Of a stretch of DNA of 22,423 nucleotides, positions 19,438 to 22,423 are shown in pieces (position 1 is the first letter of the stretch; every line of letters begins with the position of its first letter). The position numbers and the translations under genes are program-made. This stretch comes from UBA4416 sp044357775 (GTDB lineage Bacteria > Bacteroidota > Bacteroidia > B-17B0 > Aurantibacillaceae). The DNA lies in contig JBIKOX010000024.1 of assembly GCA_044357775.1 (NCBI GenBank), positions 1 through 22,423 on the forward strand, in the 5' to 3' direction. The notes beneath the pieces are model-generated. The model was given only the letters and a program-made list of their open reading frames with translations. It did not search any database and had not been told where the DNA came from.

Positions 19438-22423
19438 TTATTTTTTCTTTTTAAACTTAGCGAGGTAGCGCTTATATAATTCGCTCAAACTTTCGTATTC
19501 TTCTCTGTAAAAAATACCTACACCTTGCGTAAAAGGCCCACCGCTTGTTGTAATCTGAGTATTATCATTACTGCGATTGAATCCTTTAACTCTATACTTT
19601 CCAGATTCTGATAATTTATATTCTACCGATACATCGCCTATAAGATTACTCGTATTGCTACTTTTTGAAGTGCTTGCGGAATTATTATTTGCTACACCAA
19701 AATTACCATCAATTGATAATCTGTTATTGAATAGTTGTTTAGATAATGCCAAATCCAATTCATCATTACTTAAAGTTCCACCAGGTCTGTAACTCACACC
19801 AATATCCACATCTTTTGTTACTCCATTTAACCAATTACTCATCTTATTACTTAACATTTCTGATCCAGTAGCGGCTGCTGCACCACCTGCACTAATACCA
19901 CCACCGCCAGAAAGTGATGTAGGAGTTACAAAACTGCGCAATAACAAAAGTGAAAACACTTGACGGTTAAGTTCATTTTCATCGCTTAAAATACTTTTAA
20001 TAGAAGAGCGTGTTGTTTCATCAATCGTTGGCAAATCTATTCCAAATGTAATATCGGGCGATGTTAATTTATCCTTCATATATAATTTACAATCAACCGG
20101 AAATCGCTTACTGTAATTACTTGATGAATCATTTGGGAATAATGGTTTAATAGAAGCTCGTTGTTTATAATTAGCAACAATGTCAATATTGGCTTTATAA
20201 ACATTTCCATTCCATTTAATTGAACTACCTTTTTGAATTTCAAATTTTTTAGTGACAAAATTTTCCAAAGTAAATAAATAGTCGCCTGTGGAAAGCACAT
20301 AATCACCAAACATATCAAATTTACCCTTCGAATCAATTTTCATATGCAGACTACCATCACCTCTTGCTTTAATCACATCACCTGATTTTTCATCAAAAAT
20401 CAATTGAACCTCAGCATCTTTTGTTGCTTCTAAATTAAAGTCTAATGAAAAATTTGATTTCCTTTTTTTAACAATAGTTTTAACGGTATCTTTTGTTACA
20501 AATTTTATAAAATCATTAGTGACGATTTCAGCCGGGCCATCTAATGGAATATAAAAATACGTTCCCCCATTGGTTTTCATATTCAATTCCATTTTAATAT
20601 CATCTACAAAACCATAAATACCTGCGTTACCTGAAGCATAAGCAGTACCATAGTAACTTGGATTATTTGCAGCTGTGGTGTTTAATAACATTAATTTATT
20701 TGTATTAATATCAAAATCAATACGCATGTCTTTAAAATTATTATGAAAAATATTTCCATAAACACTTCCTACATTACCCATTTTATCTCGTATTTCAAGA
20801 TTCTCAAAATTAATTTGATTAGGCAAAATGTCAACTACTCCATTAACGCTATACTGAACATTTAAAAAATCAACAACCATTACACATTTAAAAAACTTAA
20901 GCTTTGCATTAATTTGAGGGTTAGTAATTGTTCCTGTCACTTTACCACTACCATTTAAAAAACCTAGCTTAATGGTTATTATATCTTTAAGATAGGGCTG
21001 CAACAGGGAAAGATCAAAAGGCTCAGTCTTAAAGGTTATATCCAAATTATCTTCCTTTTTCATTGGATAATAAATTCCCTGGAAGTCAACATTTTTTAGC
21101 AAATTGCCATCAAAATCTTTCGCGTAAGACGAGTAACCACTAACACTAACATGTTCCTTTTCTGGATTGTATTCACTATTTATTACACCGCTACCAATTA
21201 ACTTCTTATTTAATTTAAAATCAATAAAATCAATTTTACTAGTTATAAATGTTTTTCCAAATAATCCAAAAACAGAAGTATTGCCAGTTAATGATCCATC
21301 AATACTTAATTTAGATGCTTTTAACAATGGATTGAACTGCGCTAATTTAAAATTTTGAATAAACACATCTAATTTATCATTACTATTTTTAGATAATTTA
21401 CCATCTATTGTAATTAACTGATTTTGATTATAAAAAGTGATAGGATTAACTTTTATTGAAAAAACTGAATCAATAACTATAGAATTATAATTTTTTATTT
21501 TCCAAATACTATCTTCTATTACATAATTTATATTGTCAAAGAGAATTGTGGCTTCACTATTTTCAAAAACAGCTTTACCAGAAACAATACCTGAATTATT
21601 TGGAACTAATAAATTATTCCAATTGATATTAAATTTTGTAGTATTATCATTTGTAATTAAATCAATATGCGGATTTTTAAATGAAAAGCTATCTGAAACA
21701 TTTATAGATTTTGATACATATGAAAAGCGAACACCATGCGGCAAAGAATTGACGCTAAGACTATTTTCGTTAAACTTTAATCCTGAGTAGTTTATTAAAT
21801 TACTATTCGTTTTTAAATACAAATAATTAATACTAGCATCAAATGAGGCTTCGATGATTGAATTTGGACTTATCATCACGTCTTGCAAAAATAAATCCTT
21901 TACAATAGTAAAGTTTTTTATTTTTATGTATAAATCTGCTTTATCAGTATAAATACGCCTTGTATTTGATTTGAAAAATGTAGGAAAGTATTCGTTTAAA
22001 TATTGCGCAAAGGATTGCGAAAGTGAACTTAAATTATATTTTCCTTTTAATTGAAGATTTGCAATATTTGAATTTAATTCAATATTTTTATTAGCAAATT
22101 CTTGATCTAATATCAAATTAAAACTGCTTAACCTATGTGTTTTATCGGATGTTTTGTATATCGTGTTATCAAAATTTATTTGTCCACTTAAATTATCTAA
22201 TGTATTTCCATTTAAATCAATTAATATTTGCGACGAAATTCTTCCATTTAATTGAGGAGTAGAAAAATGTGTTTTTTCTAAATCAAAATTAGTGATAGTT
22301 GAAATAAAATCCATCTTGGGAACTTTATTATTAAAATCTATTGAACCACTAAAATCAAAATTTGCCGCTGTATCGTTGCTCAAAATAGTTCCATTAAATA
22401 TTTTATTTTTAAATGAACCATCT
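19438..22423 (-). CDS. tamB: Translocation/assembly module TamB (DUF490), C-terminal part
   Basis: Minus-strand frame open to the right edge: codons for DGSFKNKIFNGTI continue upstream of the TTG at 22383, so the 5' end is outside the window. At least 994 residues are visible, dominated by repetitive beta-strands (FDINTNKL, GSGKVTGTITNPQINAKLKF, GSVYGNIFHNNFKDMRIDFD), as in the AsmA-like groove proteins that bridge inner and outer membrane. The C-terminal DUF490 signature is clear: SPDITFGIDLPTI, LSDENELNRQVFSLLLLRSF, and the Gly/Ala-rich SGGGGISAGGAAAATGSEML. TamB takes part in outer-membrane protein assembly and phospholipid transport. Full-length Bacteroidota proteins are around 1400-1700 residues, so roughly 400-700 are missing. 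It ends in the basic FKKKK. Confidence 0.93.
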   Translation of the reverse strand, partial: DGSFKNKIFNGTILSNDTAANFDFSGSIDFNNKVPKMDFISTITNFDLEKTHFSTPQLNGRISSQILIDLNGNTLDNLSGQINFDNTIYKTSDKTHRLSSFNLILDQEFANKNIELNSNIANLQLKGKYNLSSLSQSFAQYLNEYFPTFFKSNTRRIYTDKADLYIKIKNFTIVKDLFLQDVMISPNSIIEASFDASINYLYLKTNSNLINYSGLKFNENSLSVNSLPHGVRFSYVSKSINVSDSFSFKNPHIDLITNDNTTKFNINWNNLLVPNNSGIVSGKAVFENSEATILFDNINYVIEDSIWKIKNYNSIVIDSVFSIKVNPITFYNQNQLITIDGKLSKNSNDKLDVFIQNFKLAQFNPLLKASKLSIDGSLTGNTSVFGLFGKTFITSKIDFIDFKLNKKLIGSGVINSEYNPEKEHVSVSGYSSYAKDFDGNLLKNVDFQGIYYPMKKEDNLDITFKTEPFDLSLLQPYLKDIITIKLGFLNGSGKVTGTITNPQINAKLKFFKCVMVVDFLNVQYSVNGVVDILPNQINFENLEIRDKMGNVGSVYGNIFHNNFKDMRIDFDINTNKLMLLNTTAANNPSYYGTAYASGNAGIYGFVDDIKMELNMKTNGGTYFYIPLDGPAEIVTNDFIKFVTKDTVKTIVKKRKSNFSLDFNLEATKDAEVQLIFDEKSGDVIKARGDGSLHMKIDSKGKFDMFGDYVLSTGDYLFTLENFVTKKFEIQKGSSIKWNGNVYKANIDIVANYKQRASIKPLFPNDSSSNYSKRFPVDCKLYMKDKLTSPDITFGIDLPTIDETTRSSIKSILSDENELNRQVFSLLLLRSFVTPTSLSGGGGISAGGAAAATGSEMLSNKMSNWLNGVTKDVDIGVSYRPGGTLSNDELDLALSKQLFNNRLSIDGNFGVANNNSASTSKSSNTSNLIGDVSVEYKLSESGKYRVKGFNRSNDNTQITTSGGPFTQGVGIFYREEYESLSELYKRYLAKFKKKK

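Noticed and set aside
1..22423. CRISPR arrays, tRNA or rRNA genes, riboswitches
   Set aside because: No regularly spaced direct repeats, tRNA arm motifs (GTTCGAATC-type) with cloverleaf, or recognisable riboswitch cores were seen on either strand.

Overview
The window is a low-GC, tightly packed stretch of chromosome from a member of the Bacteroidota. Evidence for this is a type IX secretion protein (PorQ), Bacteroidota-type lipoprotein signals, TAnnTTTG-type promoter boxes, absence of clear Shine-Dalgarno sites, several TTG/GTG starts, and families typical of the phylum (DUF6428, MbnP-like, CDICG outer-membrane protein). No tRNA, rRNA or CRISPR array was seen.

Left part (1-8000): housekeeping genes. 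These are the 3' part of leuS, a membrane-anchored family 2 glycosyltransferase, an unknown membrane protein whose end overlaps a convergent MATE exporter, then hpt, adk and obg in a row. Two proteins here are odd. LeuRS carries three in-frame insertions made of palindromic interspersed repeats. Adenylate kinase has a long, purely basic histone-H1-like tail. Hpt also has Val in place of the PRPP-loop Gly.

Middle part (8073-12080): a six-gene cluster that looks like a copper/kynurenine system outside any methanobactin operon. It has a di-heme MauG/MbnH-like peroxidase lipoprotein, a small carboxypeptidase-regulatory-like lipoprotein, a small Cys-rich exported protein, a small single-TM protein, an MbnP-family lipoprotein with a WxW motif, and an outer-membrane protein whose mature N-terminus would be CDICG. 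This is the best candidate here for a poorly described system. It is followed by a repeat-rich intergenic stretch and the remnant of an IS1595-type transposase.

Minus-strand block (13102-16153): PorQ, a tryptophan 2,3-dioxygenase-family protein, and a DUF3108 protein followed by a clear terminator.

Right part (16322-19435): a chagasin-like inhibitor lipoprotein, then an arsenic resistance operon: arsR with a perfect operator palindrome touching its start codon, a Cys-tailed DUF6428 protein, a thioredoxin-type arsenate reductase, and the arsenite exporter Acr3. A 50-codon antisense unit that looks like an interspersed repeat sits inside the operon. The window ends in a 5'-truncated tamB gene on the minus strand.
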